DNA from: Planctomycetota bacterium
Lineage (GTDB): Bacteria > Planctomycetota > Planctomycetia > Pirellulales > UBA7805
DNA: 60,854 bases
Assembly (NCBI GenBank): GCA_003389215.1
Contig: QQVP01000068.1
Coordinates: forward strand, 1 to 60,854
Direction of reading: 5' to 3'
Part shown: positions 35,447 to 45,533 of the stretch, piece after piece
Numbering within the stretch: the first letter of the stretch is position 1
Layout of the letters: each line of letters starts with the position of its first letter
Notes under the pieces: generated by a model
What the model saw: the letters and a program-made list of their open reading frames with translations, nothing else
Told to the model about the DNA's origin: nothing
Database searches by the model: none
Made by a program: the position numbers and the translations under genes

Positions 35447-36496
35447 ATGCTCTCTGAACACGTCCGTCGTCGCCTCGAACAGCTCAATCGCAGCCCGTTG
35501 CCGAAGCGCGACGTGGTCGACGAACCTCAGGCGAGCCCGGGCGCCGGCTGGCAGAGTGAGTCTTTGGGCGAGCCGAGTGCCGCTTCGGACACGACGGCGT
35601 CGCAAGAGTCGGGCCCGCCCGATGTAGATGTAATTGATTCTGCCGCGGCTCAGCAGGAGCTTCGCCCTCCCGACGAGGTCGTTCGTGTCCTCTCCAAACT
35701 GAAGGTCTACGAACCGGCGGCGCTCGAGGACGTCGCCCCGGGCGAGGTGATCGAAGGTGCGGCCGGCACCTACTATCGCATCGATCGGCCGCTGACCGGC
35801 GTCTGGCCACAGAGCGAAGCGATTCTGACCGCGGCCGCCCGGCGAATTGCCGAGCTCGATTCTTCGCCCGAGCCGCTGCACGACGAGTTCGCCGCCTTTG
35901 TGACTCATTTTCCCGGCGGGGTGATGTTTCTCGATTTGGAAACGTGTGGCTTTGCCGGGTCGGTCGTGTTCTTGGTGGGCCTCTTGTGCGAAGTCGACGG
36001 CGAGTTGACCCTCCGCCAGTTGCTGGCCCGTAGCTACGCCGAAGAGGCGGCTATGCTCGCGGCGCTGTGGCGCGAGACGGCCAGGAACCCGGTGCTCGCG
36101 ACTTTCAACGGCAAGACCTTCGACTGGCCGGTGGTCCACGACCGCAGCACGCGCCACCACCAGGGGCGCGACATGCGCGAGGCGAAGACACCGACTCCGG
36201 CACCGGCACCGTTCGAGGTTCTCGAGCGTCACGACCCGCGGCCCAACCCGGTGCACTTCGATCTCTTGCATCACAGCCGTCGCCGCTGGAAGGATCGGCT
36301 GCCGAACTGCAAGTTGCAGACGCTGGAGCGGTTTCTCTGTGGCCGGGCCCGGCACGGAGACATCCCGGGCGGAGAAATTCCGGCGGCCTATCATGAGTTC
36401 GTCCGCAGCGGCGATGCCCGGCAGATGGCCGACATCTTGCACCACAACGCGCTCGACCTGGTCACGCTGTTGCAGGTGTCGCTGCAGATGATCTAG
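35447..36496 (+). CDS. mrfB: RNase H-like exonuclease MrfB/YprB family
   Basis: About 349 residues. A RNase H-like exonuclease fold is indicated by FLDLETCGFAG (Asp and Glu ligands), LATFNGKTFDWPVV, HFDLLHHSRRRWK and HHNALDLVTLLQ (last Asp). Paired with mrfA (52 bp upstream) it probably forms the helicase-nuclease repair pair known in Bacillus. The N-terminal 90 residues are a low-complexity Ser/Pro/Ala/Glu linker, and residues 64-76 (DSAAAQQELRPPD) are encoded by a copy of the core of the repeat element at 32872-32960. B. subtilis YprB has extra C-terminal TPR-like repeats that are missing here. Confidence 0.87.
   Translation: MLSEHVRRRLEQLNRSPLPKRDVVDEPQASPGAGWQSESLGEPSAASDTTASQESGPPDVDVIDSAAAQQELRPPDEVVRVLSKLKVYEPAALEDVAPGEVIEGAAGTYYRIDRPLTGVWPQSEAILTAAARRIAELDSSPEPLHDEFAAFVTHFPGGVMFLDLETCGFAGSVVFLVGLLCEVDGELTLRQLLARSYAEEAAMLAALWRETARNPVLATFNGKTFDWPVVHDRSTRHHQGRDMREAKTPTPAPAPFEVLERHDPRPNPVHFDLLHHSRRRWKDRLPNCKLQTLERFLCGRARHGDIPGGEIPAAYHEFVRSGDARQMADILHHNALDLVTLLQVSLQMI
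35636..35675 (+). repeat. Copy of the repeat core inside mrfB
   Basis: This 40-bp stretch begins GATTCTGCCGCGGCTCAGCA and ends CCGACG. It matches 32890-32926 except for one substitution and an extra CGC triplet. It is translated as DSAAAQQELRPPD in the N-terminal linker of MrfB and keeps the frame. Confidence 0.85.
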
Positions 36497-36525
36497 GACG
36501 GCTCAAGAAAGCCCGACGTCATAGA

Positions 36526-36783
36526 TCATGCGTACCCTGCCGCTTCCTCGCCGAAGGCCGCCTCGAACAGCTCCGGCTCGAGGGTCAACCGCGCGTACTC
36601 GACCACGACCCGCCGCTCGTCATAGTCGGGATGCCGTGCGCGAATCCCGTCGAGCATCGTGGCGCGCATCGTCTCCGACCACTGCAGGGCCAGCTCACCG
36701 CGCTGCTCCGCTGTCATCTCGCGCAGGACCTGCCGCTGAACGCAGGCAGCTTCATCGTGTGTGTCGTGGCTGAGCCGGGTCAT
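36526..36783 (-). CDS. Small Rv0078B-like antitoxin-type protein
   Basis: About 85 residues. The sequence pattern (DTHDEAACVQRQVLREMTAEQ ... LDGIRARHPDYDERRV ... LTLEPELFEAAFG) matches a short protein family related to the Rv0078B antitoxin, common in planctomycetes and other phyla. These proteins are usually encoded next to a nucleotidyltransferase-type toxin; no such partner is adjacent here, so this may be an orphan copy. It is convergent with mrfB, 29 bp away. Function is inferred from family only. Confidence 0.7.
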   Translation of the reverse strand: MTRLSHDTHDEAACVQRQVLREMTAEQRGELALQWSETMRATMLDGIRARHPDYDERRVVVEYARLTLEPELFEAAFGEEAAGYA

Positions 36784-37370
36784 GCGGCGATGTCCTGTCC
36801 CGCGACGCGCAACTTGCTAACGGATCTTGTCGGGTCGCGAGTCGCTCATTCGTGCATCGTACCGTGATGGGTCGAGATGTGCACCGCGCAAGAAAAAAGG
36901 CCACATCTCACTCGAGAGCAAGTGCAGCCTATCAAAAGCAAACGATCGGTCCATTGCGACGGGGAGGTCGCTGCGAGAAAAGCGAGGGTCGGCCGCGCTA
37001 TGCACTAGCCATGATTGACCCCGGCCAACGCTAAAGGTTAGTCCCTCCGACGGAATAGGTGACCGAATCGTTTGAACTTTTTTTCGTAAGACTCTCTATT
37101 AGCAATTCTAGCGAACGATCGCAAGTTGTGTGGGAGGCGGCGGCCAAGAAAATCGCGTGCCAAACGTCCGCCCAGCATCGTTCGTTCGCGCCGCAAATAG
37201 CATCGGCAATCGCGCCGCGCAACTCCCACGAAAAGGGGTTTTTTGCGGAAGATTCGGACCCGATTTCGGTCCGGAAATTGCTAAGGCGAACCGAGGATAC
37301 GCCACCGCGGAGAACTGGCCCCATGATCCGGATTTTGCCGGTCGTCTCGCCCGCGAGAAGACACGCCGTC
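36784..37370. other. 587-bp gap of lower GC, no supported gene
   Basis: This stretch has runs of A and T (for example around 36890-36900 and 37076-37085) unlike the flanking DNA. A 133-codon minus-strand frame (37031-37432) overlaps the FlgM-like gene and has no recognised features. The stem CGGACC/GGTCCG around 37248-37266 and AAAAGGGGTTTTTT near 37222 are visible. It could be remnant or horizontally acquired DNA or hold a small RNA. Confidence 0.4.
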
Positions 37371-37541
37371 TCAGCGTGGCTGACCAGGACGCGATGCGGC
37401 CTCGTCGTCGGCCTGTCGCTGCAGAAAGGCATCGACGGCCGCCTCGAGCTTCTCGGGCGTCTCGTAGGTGCCGGCGGCGATTTCCTGCCGGATGCGGGCT
37501 AGCCGCTCTTCACGCGTTTCGGACACGGCTCGGGAGATCAT
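37371..37541 (-). CDS. Small FlgM-like protein
   Basis: About 56 residues. RLARIRQEIAAGTYETPEKLEAAVDAFL fits the C-terminal sigma-28-binding region of FlgM anti-sigma factors. The ATG at 37541 is preferred because AGGAAG precedes it; an upstream ATG at 37565 has no ribosome site. It is shorter than classic FlgM and no flagellar gene is close, so it may have another regulatory use. Similar short FlgM-like proteins are common in planctomycetes (from memory). Confidence 0.65.
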   Translation of the reverse strand: MISRAVSETREERLARIRQEIAAGTYETPEKLEAAVDAFLQRQADDEAASRPGQPR

Positions 37542-37686
37542 GGCAGGGGCTTCCTTTCGGGGCACCTCTCCGGCGAGGCGCCTACCTCAAGAATAGCCTA
37601 CCGGCGGCGCGGCGGAACAGACCGGGGGCAACTCGGTGCCAGCACCGCTGTTAGAGAGACCGCTAGCATGCCCAACGCGACCGGCC

Positions 37687-37769
37687 GTCTAGTCAGGCCA
37701 TCTGTCTAGTCAGGCCATCTGTCTAGTCAGGCCGTCTGTCTAGTCAGGCCGTCTGTCTAGTCAGGCCGT

Positions 37770-37771
<2 letters not shown>
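37687..37771. repeat. Five tandem 17-bp repeats at the DUF1501 stop codon
   Basis: The unit GTCTAGTCAGGCC(A/G)TCT occurs five times without spacers; the first two copies carry A and the last three G at position 14. The fifth copy runs into the stop codon of the DUF1501 gene (TAG, 37770-37772 on the minus strand), so every unit provides CTAG at the same place. It may act in transcript ending or be a slippage product. Confidence 0.93.
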
Positions 37772-39260
<1,489 letters not shown>

Positions 39261-39644
39261 GGTATTTCCTTGCCAGCTAAGGGACGGCTCGCCGAGAGGC
39301 CAGCACGCGCGGCGGCAACTCGTCAAGCAGACATCGGCGGGGTCAGGTGGGCCGCATCGCGCGGTGGTCTTCTCACCGGGATCGGCGCGCGGAGTCCGTA
39401 AGTTCACCTAAACCGTTACTATAGCGACTTTAGCGCGATGCTGTCAAAAACGAATCCGTGCCTCTTTGCGGCCAGGCCGGACCGCGCGAAGGGAAAGACC
39501 CCGCGGCGCAAACTCTTGCCCCAATTGGGCTTTGTCGCGTGGTGAGAAGGCGGTCCCGGGTGCTGGGCCGCCAATCGGGCTGCCAGCGCCGCTCGATCGA
39601 GCGGCGATCGCGGGCGATGCGAGGTCCGCGACACCTCAATTCCG
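39261..39644. other. 384-bp gap, no supported gene
   Basis: It separates two minus-strand genes and presumably contains the DUF1501 promoter. Short open frames (39419-39639) are arginine-rich shadows. No clear promoter or terminator could be picked. Confidence 0.4.
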
Positions 39645-40907
39645 CTACACGTCGATCACGTCCTGCCGGTCGACGACTTCCTGCTCGACCTTCGGCGGGT
39701 CGTCCCGCTGCTGACCCTCAGGTGGCTGATCTTGCTGCTGCCGCTGCCCAGGCGTGGGCCGCTGCAGTTCTTTGAAACGACGCTGGAGCTGCTGCATGCG
39801 CTGTTGCATCCGCTCGCGCAGTTGCTGCTGCAGCTCGCCCGGCTCTTGCTCGAACAGCCGGGGCCAATCTTCCGGCTCGCCCAGCTCCAGCGGCAAGCCG
39901 TCACGAAATCGCTGTAAGAACTCTTCATCGAATCCGGGCGGGAAGAAACCCTCGCCGAGCTGCCCACCCTGGAAGAAATCTTCGGGAAAGAGGTCGCGGG
40001 GGAAGAGGCCCTCGGGCAACAGTGGCGCGGCCACCTCGTTTTGTGCCGCATAGCGCTGATACAGTTCAAACGCCTCGGGGTGATTCGCTTCCAGCTCGGC
40101 GGCGTCCTTCGCCACGTAGCGACGCGTGATCGTACTGGCCGGCTCGGCGTCGTTCTGTCCGGCGTCCTGAACGGCGGCATTCTCCTGGCCGTCCGCCCGC
40201 GCGTTTTCCGCCGGATCGTCGGCTTGCGCGTCCGCCTGCGGTTCGGTCACCTCGACGGTGATGCCGTTCGTGGGATCTTCCGTAATGCTCACCTTGCGGT
40301 CGTTCTCCGTAACGACAATCTGGAGCGAGTCGTTGTTACGGACCACCGTTCGCGAATTCACGCCCGGTACTCCGCCACGCAGCAAAACACCTCCGCGCTG
40401 TTCCAGTTGGGGAAGCAGTTCCAGAAACGGAAAACGGCCACCGGCGCGGGGTCGATCTTGTTGGGCCTGCTGCTGCGCGGCGTCCTCTCCCCGACCTGCG
40501 ATTGTCGCCAGGAGGTCTTTGGCCCGCTCGGCCGCAGCCGAGCTCGCACCGACGGAGATTGTTTCCAAGGCCGTTCGCGCGGCGCCTCGCAGTGCCACGT
40601 CCGCACTGTTGGCAAATCGTTCGAGAAGTTGAAACGCGCGGCGGCTGGCCTCCACCGAGCCGCGCTCGGCCACGCGAGACAGGGCCGCGATCGTCGGCAA
40701 TCCCAGCCGTTCAATCGCCCGGCTGGCCTCCTCGCGACGTGCGAATTGATTGTCGTCGAGCTGTCGCACCAGGGCTTCGGCGTCGGCCGCTTCACTCTCG
40801 GTGGCCGGTTCTCCTGTCGGCGGTTCTTCGGCCGTGGCCAGAAGGACCATGGAAAAGGGAATCAGGGCGACGACGAAACCACAAACGACAGCTCGGACGA
40901 TACGCAT
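39645..40907 (-). CDS. Exported HEAT-like and Gln-rich protein
   Basis: About 420 residues. A signal peptide (VVCGFVVALIPFSMVLLATAEE) is followed by a helical-repeat segment (residues 40-145, DDNQFARREEASRAIERLGL) resembling HEAT repeats found in planctomycete periplasmic proteins. A beta segment (TVVRNNDSLQIVVTENDRKV) and long Asp/Glu/Gln/Pro stretches follow, ending in a coiled-coil-like Gln/Arg region (QQQLRERMQQRMQQLQRRF). No enzyme motif. AGGAG lies 9 bases before the ATG at 40907, fixing the start. Probably a scaffold or envelope protein; function unknown. Confidence 0.75.
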   Translation of the reverse strand: MRIVRAVVCGFVVALIPFSMVLLATAEEPPTGEPATESEAADAEALVRQLDDNQFARREEASRAIERLGLPTIAALSRVAERGSVEASRRAFQLLERFANSADVALRGAARTALETISVGASSAAAERAKDLLATIAGRGEDAAQQQAQQDRPRAGGRFPFLELLPQLEQRGGVLLRGGVPGVNSRTVVRNNDSLQIVVTENDRKVSITEDPTNGITVEVTEPQADAQADDPAENARADGQENAAVQDAGQNDAEPASTITRRYVAKDAAELEANHPEAFELYQRYAAQNEVAAPLLPEGLFPRDLFPEDFFQGGQLGEGFFPPGFDEEFLQRFRDGLPLELGEPEDWPRLFEQEPGELQQQLRERMQQRMQQLQRRFKELQRPTPGQRQQQDQPPEGQQRDDPPKVEQEVVDRQDVIDV

Positions 40908-40921
40908 GGCGAAGGACTCCT

Positions 40922-40959
40922 GCATACATGCTCAGACGGGGCATACGTGCTCAGACGGG
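40922..40959. repeat. 19-bp tandem duplication upstream of an exported protein gene
   Basis: GCATACATGCTCAGACGGG at 40922-40940 is repeated with one change at 40941-40959, ending just upstream of the start at 40907. Confidence 0.8.
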
Positions 40960-41247
40960 ATGGGTCGACGCTCGGGCGACGAGCGGCGGGCCGCGCGACA
41001 GCCTGGTAGGTCTGCCCTCGAGATCGCGCGGCCCTTCTAAGTATAGGATGTTTCCGCCCGGGTCAATATCTTGCTGGCCAGCGCAACGCGTCGTTCGCGA
41101 ACGCCGTGATCGACCTTGCCGCTGCGGGCCCAATTGGCTACAAGCCGGCGGCAAATTCTCAGCGTCACGGTCTCCATCCTCGCTGCGCGACACGCGAAAT
41201 GGGCGGAATGGTCTGGCGCTGGCCGTAACTTCCCCTGTCTGCTCCTT

Positions 41248-41277
41248 GTCTGCTGGAACTTCGTCTGCTGGAACTTC
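41248..41277. repeat. 15-bp perfect tandem duplication at a ribosome-binding site
   Basis: GTCTGCTGGAACTTC occurs twice in a row, ending one base before the ATG at 41279. The ribosome-binding region (GGAACTTC) is therefore present twice. Confidence 0.85.
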
Positions 41278-41278
41278 C

Positions 41279-41626
41279 ATGCCCGCCGCCACACGACGAT
41301 CGACTCGACTCGCAATCGCCGCCGCCGGGCTGGCACTGCTACTGGTCCTGGCATTCGGATCCGCGGCACCGGTGGCCGCTGACGAAGAACCACCCGGCGA
41401 CGGCCAGCCTTCGCTGCAGACGCTCCTGGAGGCGGGACTGAAGGCGCGGCGACCGGTCGAGTTTCGCTTCATCGACCGCGTCTGCGAGCTGGTCATCGAG
41501 GGTGAGCTGCCCCGGAGCCTGGTGCAGCAGACGTTTATCTGGGCCCGTCGACGCAATGCACGGCCATTTCCTTACTTCGAGCGGGCCATGCGCGTGCAGG
41601 CGGAACGGCTGGGCGTTAAGATCTAG
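41279..41626 (+). CDS. Small exported protein
   Basis: About 115 residues. A signal peptide (LAIAAAGLALLLVLAFGSAAPVAA) is followed by a small domain ending RRRNARPFPYFERAMRVQAERLGVKI, with a single Cys in IDRVCELVIEGE. I recognise no family. The ATG at 41279 sits right behind the duplicated 15-bp ribosome-binding segment. Function unknown. Confidence 0.6.
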   Translation: MPAATRRSTRLAIAAAGLALLLVLAFGSAAPVAADEEPPGDGQPSLQTLLEAGLKARRPVEFRFIDRVCELVIEGELPRSLVQQTFIWARRRNARPFPYFERAMRVQAERLGVKI

Positions 41627-42092
41627 CGCCCGAGCGGGGGACCTATCGCCGGAGCGGGCGGGCGGCGACTCTTTCAGGCCGGCCCTGAGCTAGACTTCTG
41701 TGGAGCGGCCGCCGCCAATATTGGGAGCGGGAGAACGAAGTACTCCTATCTCCCTTTCTTGTCAGCGGCGGCCTCGTTCGTCCCCATCGCTCACGTGCAC
41801 CGAGCTGCGGGGCGAATTGAGGCCGCTTGCTTGCATCTGGGGTCCTCTGGGGGCAGCCTCCCGCGAGTTTTCGTCGAAATGGCCGGCTAGTTGTGCCGCC
41901 GGCAACGACTTTCCTAAAATACTGCACTCCGCCGGTGGGCAGGCGATGCCGGCGGATTTCGTCGTTTCTGCGTTCGGCTGAAACCGCCGCTGCGAGGATG
42001 CGTCGACTTCGGGCGGAAACGTCTCGCCCGAACGCCTCCGTGCTCGACGGCTTCACTTCCTACTCGCTTCTATCCGCAAAGGGCTTCCGGCT
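41627..42092. other. 466-bp gap with a promoter candidate
   Basis: No supported gene. TTGTGC at 41891-41896 and TAAAAT at 41915-41920 are 18 bp apart on the plus strand, a plausible sigma-70-type promoter for the 759-residue protein gene, giving a leader of about 165 nt. Confidence 0.4.
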
Positions 42093-44372
42093 ATGATCAT
42101 CGCGCCGCTGCGTCGCACGAACTTCCGTCTCCTGATCGGCTCAGGCTTTCTGCCACTCTGCCTGGCGTTGACGTTGCTGGCGTCGCTGCTGCTTCCCGCG
42201 GGACAGCTTCGCGCGGCCGAGCCGGCCGCCGCCTCGCTGAAGTTGGTGCCGGAAGATGCCTCGGCCTATACCGCGTTCCTGCGGCTCCGCGAACAGTTCG
42301 ACCTGGTCGCCAACAGCAACTGGTGGACCAAGATCTCGGAGTCGGACAAATACAAGGGAGCCATGATGATGTGGGAGATGATGGCCTCCAATCCGGGCAG
42401 TCCCGCCGGAGAACTGCAGGAGGCCCTCAAGAATCCCGACAACGCCAAGCTCTACGAGCTGCTAAAGGGAATGGTGTCGGACGAGGTCTTCATGTACACG
42501 GGCGCGAATGCGGCCGAGGCCTTCGAGCTGATGCAGCGGATCAACAACGCGAATAACGCGGCGAGCCTGGAGGCCACCGCCGAGTTTCAGCGACAGCTGG
42601 AGAACGCGGACGACTTTGGAAATCTCGAGTATCCCGATCCGGGGATCAACTTGATGCGTGCTGTCTTGCAAACGCTCGCGGAGGATACCGATCGGGTCGC
42701 GGTTCCCGAAATGCTCCTCGGCTTCAAGACGGACGACACGGACGAGGCGGAGCGTCAGCTGCGCCGCCTGGAAGCCTACGTGACCGTGATTCTCGAGAAC
42801 GAGCCCGACGCCGCCATGCTACGCGGTCGTGTCGATCGCCAGGAAATCGGCGAGGGCGAATTTCTCGTCCTCACGCTCGACGGCGCGATGATTCCCTGGG
42901 ATCAGGCTCCGTGGGATCGTCTCTCCGACAAGCCCAGCGAATTCGACGAGGTCGTCGACAAGATCACGGCCAGCGAGCTCGTCATCGCGATCGGTGTGCA
43001 CAAAGGATACGTCATGCTGTCGGTCGGCCCCTCGCTGGCACACGTCGAGAAACTCGGTAGCGGCACTTCGCTCGCCGATTCGCCACGCCTGGCGCCCGTG
43101 GCCGCGATGGGCGAGAAGCGATTCACCCTGGTTTCCTACAGCGACGCGGCGATGAACGCGGCCTTGGGTTGGAGCGAAGGCGACCTGGACGCCTTCGCCG
43201 ATATGGCCAAGTCGTTCTTGATGATGTCCGAACTCGATGACGACGCACAGCAAGCCGTGCTCGCCGAGATTCCGGAAATCAAGAAGGATCTGGCCTCGAT
43301 GATGCCGGATATGGGCGACCGGCTGACGGTCGGTTTCTTGAACGGCCGCGGCTACGAAATGATGTCCTATGACTGGGGCACCAACAAGCTGCTCGACGGC
43401 TCGCAGCCGTTGTCGCTGCTCAATCATCTAGGCGGCAAGCCGATCCTCGCCTTCGCCGGGCGCGGTGTCCACCGCCCGCAGGACTATGAGATGGTCGTCA
43501 AGTGGCTCACCCGGACGAGCAAATTCTTCGAGAAGCACGTCGTGCCGACGATGGACGACGATGACCAGGAAGCCTATGCCCAGGTGGTCGAGGTTGCCTA
43601 CCCGGCGCTTCGCCAGGCCGACAAGGTGACTCGCGAGATGTTGATTCCCTCGATGGCCGATGGTCAGTTCGCCTTCGTCATCGACGCGGAAGCGACGAGC
43701 CCGCTGTGGCACGTGGCGATTCCCGATTTCGGTCGGGACATGCCGATGGCGATGCCGGCGCTGGTCACGGGGCTGAGCGATTCGGAGCAATTCGCCAAGG
43801 CGCTGGGAGAGTACAAGCGTCTCTTCGTGGAAACCTACGAGAAGCTGCGCGAACTCGAGCCCGAAGAGTTTCCCCCGCTCGACGTGCCGGAAGCGCAGCA
43901 GGAGACCCACGAGGCGGTGGATTTCTACTCGTATGCCCTGCCAATGGAATTGGGCGTCGACGAAAAGGTGACGGTGACGCTGGGCATCCACGAGAAGTTC
44001 GCCCTGATGGGTCTGTTGCCCGAGCAACTGAAGCGACTGGCCAAGCCCACGCCGTTGGTCGCCGATAGCGTCCCCTTGAAGGACCTGTCACGTCCGCTGG
44101 CGGCGGCGACCTACTTCGATTTGCACGCCCTGTCCGACGCGGTCCGGCCCTGGGTTGAGGAAACCGTGATCATGCAAATGCAAATGGGCGGCGACCTCGG
44201 CGACTTCGGCGATTTCGATGACGAGTTCAACGAAGCCCTCGACGTCACGGAACAGATCGAATTCTGGTTCTCCGTGGTCCGCGTCGTGCACGGATTCTCG
44301 AGCGCGACCTACATGGAAGATGGCGCCACGGTCACCCATGCCGAGCTGCACCTCGAAGACATCGAGCCCTGA
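42093..44372 (+). CDS. Large exported protein of unknown function
   Basis: About 759 residues. A signal peptide or anchor (LCLALTLLASLLLPAGQLRAAEP) is followed by a long acidic soluble body with no metal or catalytic signature. It has clusters of Met and Asp/Glu, and repeated themes such as LxxLxxY and an acidic loop near the C-terminus (DLGDFGDFDDEFNEAL). Similar large proteins occur in planctomycetes as hypotheticals. It is convergent with the small membrane protein gene, 11 bp apart. The envelope or periplasm is the likely location; function unknown. Confidence 0.7.
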   Translation: MIIAPLRRTNFRLLIGSGFLPLCLALTLLASLLLPAGQLRAAEPAAASLKLVPEDASAYTAFLRLREQFDLVANSNWWTKISESDKYKGAMMMWEMMASNPGSPAGELQEALKNPDNAKLYELLKGMVSDEVFMYTGANAAEAFELMQRINNANNAASLEATAEFQRQLENADDFGNLEYPDPGINLMRAVLQTLAEDTDRVAVPEMLLGFKTDDTDEAERQLRRLEAYVTVILENEPDAAMLRGRVDRQEIGEGEFLVLTLDGAMIPWDQAPWDRLSDKPSEFDEVVDKITASELVIAIGVHKGYVMLSVGPSLAHVEKLGSGTSLADSPRLAPVAAMGEKRFTLVSYSDAAMNAALGWSEGDLDAFADMAKSFLMMSELDDDAQQAVLAEIPEIKKDLASMMPDMGDRLTVGFLNGRGYEMMSYDWGTNKLLDGSQPLSLLNHLGGKPILAFAGRGVHRPQDYEMVVKWLTRTSKFFEKHVVPTMDDDDQEAYAQVVEVAYPALRQADKVTREMLIPSMADGQFAFVIDAEATSPLWHVAIPDFGRDMPMAMPALVTGLSDSEQFAKALGEYKRLFVETYEKLRELEPEEFPPLDVPEAQQETHEAVDFYSYALPMELGVDEKVTVTLGIHEKFALMGLLPEQLKRLAKPTPLVADSVPLKDLSRPLAAATYFDLHALSDAVRPWVEETVIMQMQMGGDLGDFGDFDDEFNEALDVTEQIEFWFSVVRVVHGFSSATYMEDGATVTHAELHLEDIEP

Positions 44373-44383
44373 TAGCAAGATTG

Positions 44384-44806
44384 CTAGTCGTCTGACGGCG
44401 GCTTCCACAGGGCCGTCCGCAGCAGCAAGCCGAGACCCAGTACGATCAGACTAGGGAAGGTCAGCATCAGGCCGACAAACGTGCTGACCAGCGTCGCTGC
44501 AACGTTGATCGTCACCTCGGGCCCGAAGGGGTCCGTCGGATCGACGATGCCGGCGAGGCGAAAGCTGTCGATCAGTTGGTGCAACGTTCCCGCCAGGCCA
44601 AGCAACAAAGGGAGCGGCACGAACACCAGGAACGCCGCGATCACCGACGGGCGTCGTACGCTGCAGACCAGCACGCAGGCGGCAACGAACAGGACGAAGC
44701 TGACGAAGGTCAGCAAGAAAGCGTGAAACGACCCCAGCGACTCGAACATCCAAGACAGCACCGACTGGGCCGCCCCGTCGTCGCTGTAGTACGTGCCCGT
44801 TTGCAT
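44384..44806 (-). CDS. Small membrane protein, MotA/TolQ/ExbB-like
   Basis: About 140 residues with three membrane spans (residues about 28-50, 56-74, 106-132). TLVSTFVGLMLTFPSLIVLGLGLLL resembles the second half of MotA/TolQ/ExbB proton-channel subunits. It is shorter than standard ExbB, and no ExbD or TonB-type gene is next to it. The ATG at 44806 starts just before the first span. Assignment is weak. Confidence 0.55.
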   Translation of the reverse strand: MQTGTYYSDDGAAQSVLSWMFESLGSFHAFLLTFVSFVLFVAACVLVCSVRRPSVIAAFLVFVPLPLLLGLAGTLHQLIDSFRLAGIVDPTDPFGPEVTINVAATLVSTFVGLMLTFPSLIVLGLGLLLRTALWKPPSDD

Positions 44807-44892
44807 CTTCGCTCGACCCCGATCCCAAGCCCCCCGATCCCGAGCCCCCGATCCCACTGACCGCCGCCCGATTGTACTCGGCGGGCGGGGAG

Positions 44893-45498
44893 CTAGAGAA
44901 TGCCTTCGCCGAACGAGCCACGCGTCTTCGCCCGGTTGCGCGGGTCGACCGGGGCCGAACCTCCTGTGTCGTGGGGCTGCGGCGGTCCGCTGCGGCCGGC
45001 GTCGATCTGCCCCCCGCTGTTCGATTCGGCGGAGTTCGGCGAGGCAGGCTTGGCGAACGGCTTGATGTGGGGCTCGGGCGGATCGTAATCGTATTCGTCG
45101 TAACGAGATACGTATCCCGGTTCCTTGGCCCGCTCCAGCTCGTTGTCGTACTCCTCGATCACGCGTTGCTGGATCATCTCGCGACAGGCGCTATTGATCG
45201 GATGGGCAATGTCGGCGTAGAGCTTGGCCCGCCCTTCTTCGTCGCGAATCGCGCGGTCGTCTTTCAAACGCAATCCACACTGATTGCAGTGCGCCGCGCG
45301 CAGATGATTCTTGCAACCACACTGGGGACAGTGGGCCGTGAGCTTGCGACTCGGCATGGCGACGAAGGGACCGCTCGTCCCCTCGATGATCTTCAGGTCG
45401 CGAACGACGAAGCAATCGTCCATCGTGATCGAGCAGAAGGCCTTGAGCCTTTCGCTGCCGTCGTCCATCAACTTGATGCGGACTTCTGTAATTTCCAC
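44893..45498 (-). CDS. spoVG: SpoVG-family protein with internal zinc ribbon
   Basis: About 201 residues. The SpoVG core is split: the N-terminal strands ([31 protein letters not shown]) and the C-terminal part ([20 protein letters not shown]) flank a zinc-ribbon insert with Cys57, Cys60, Cys71 and Cys74 (CPQC and CNQC). SpoVG in Bacillus is a nucleic-acid-binding regulator near 97 residues; this one has an added acidic Pro/Gly-rich tail. The GTG at 45498 is preferred because AGGAG lies upstream. It starts 35 bp after the stop of ispE on the same strand, so the two are co-transcribed. ispE and spoVG are also near each other in Bacillus. Confidence 0.88.
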   Translation of the reverse strand: MEITEVRIKLMDDGSERLKAFCSITMDDCFVVRDLKIIEGTSGPFVAMPSRKLTAHCPQCGCKNHLRAAHCNQCGLRLKDDRAIRDEEGRAKLYADIAHPINSACREMIQQRVIEEYDNELERAKEPGYVSRYDEYDYDPPEPHIKPFAKPASPNSAESNSGGQIDAGRSGPPQPHDTGGSAPVDPRNRAKTRGSFGEGIL

Positions 45499-45533
45499 GG
45501 CCGTTCTCCTCGCTCTAGTGCGCCCGGATGTTG

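Noticed and set aside
37031..37432. 133-codon minus-strand frame as a gene
   Set aside because: It overlaps the FlgM-like gene in another frame and shows no family features; kept only as a remark on the gap.
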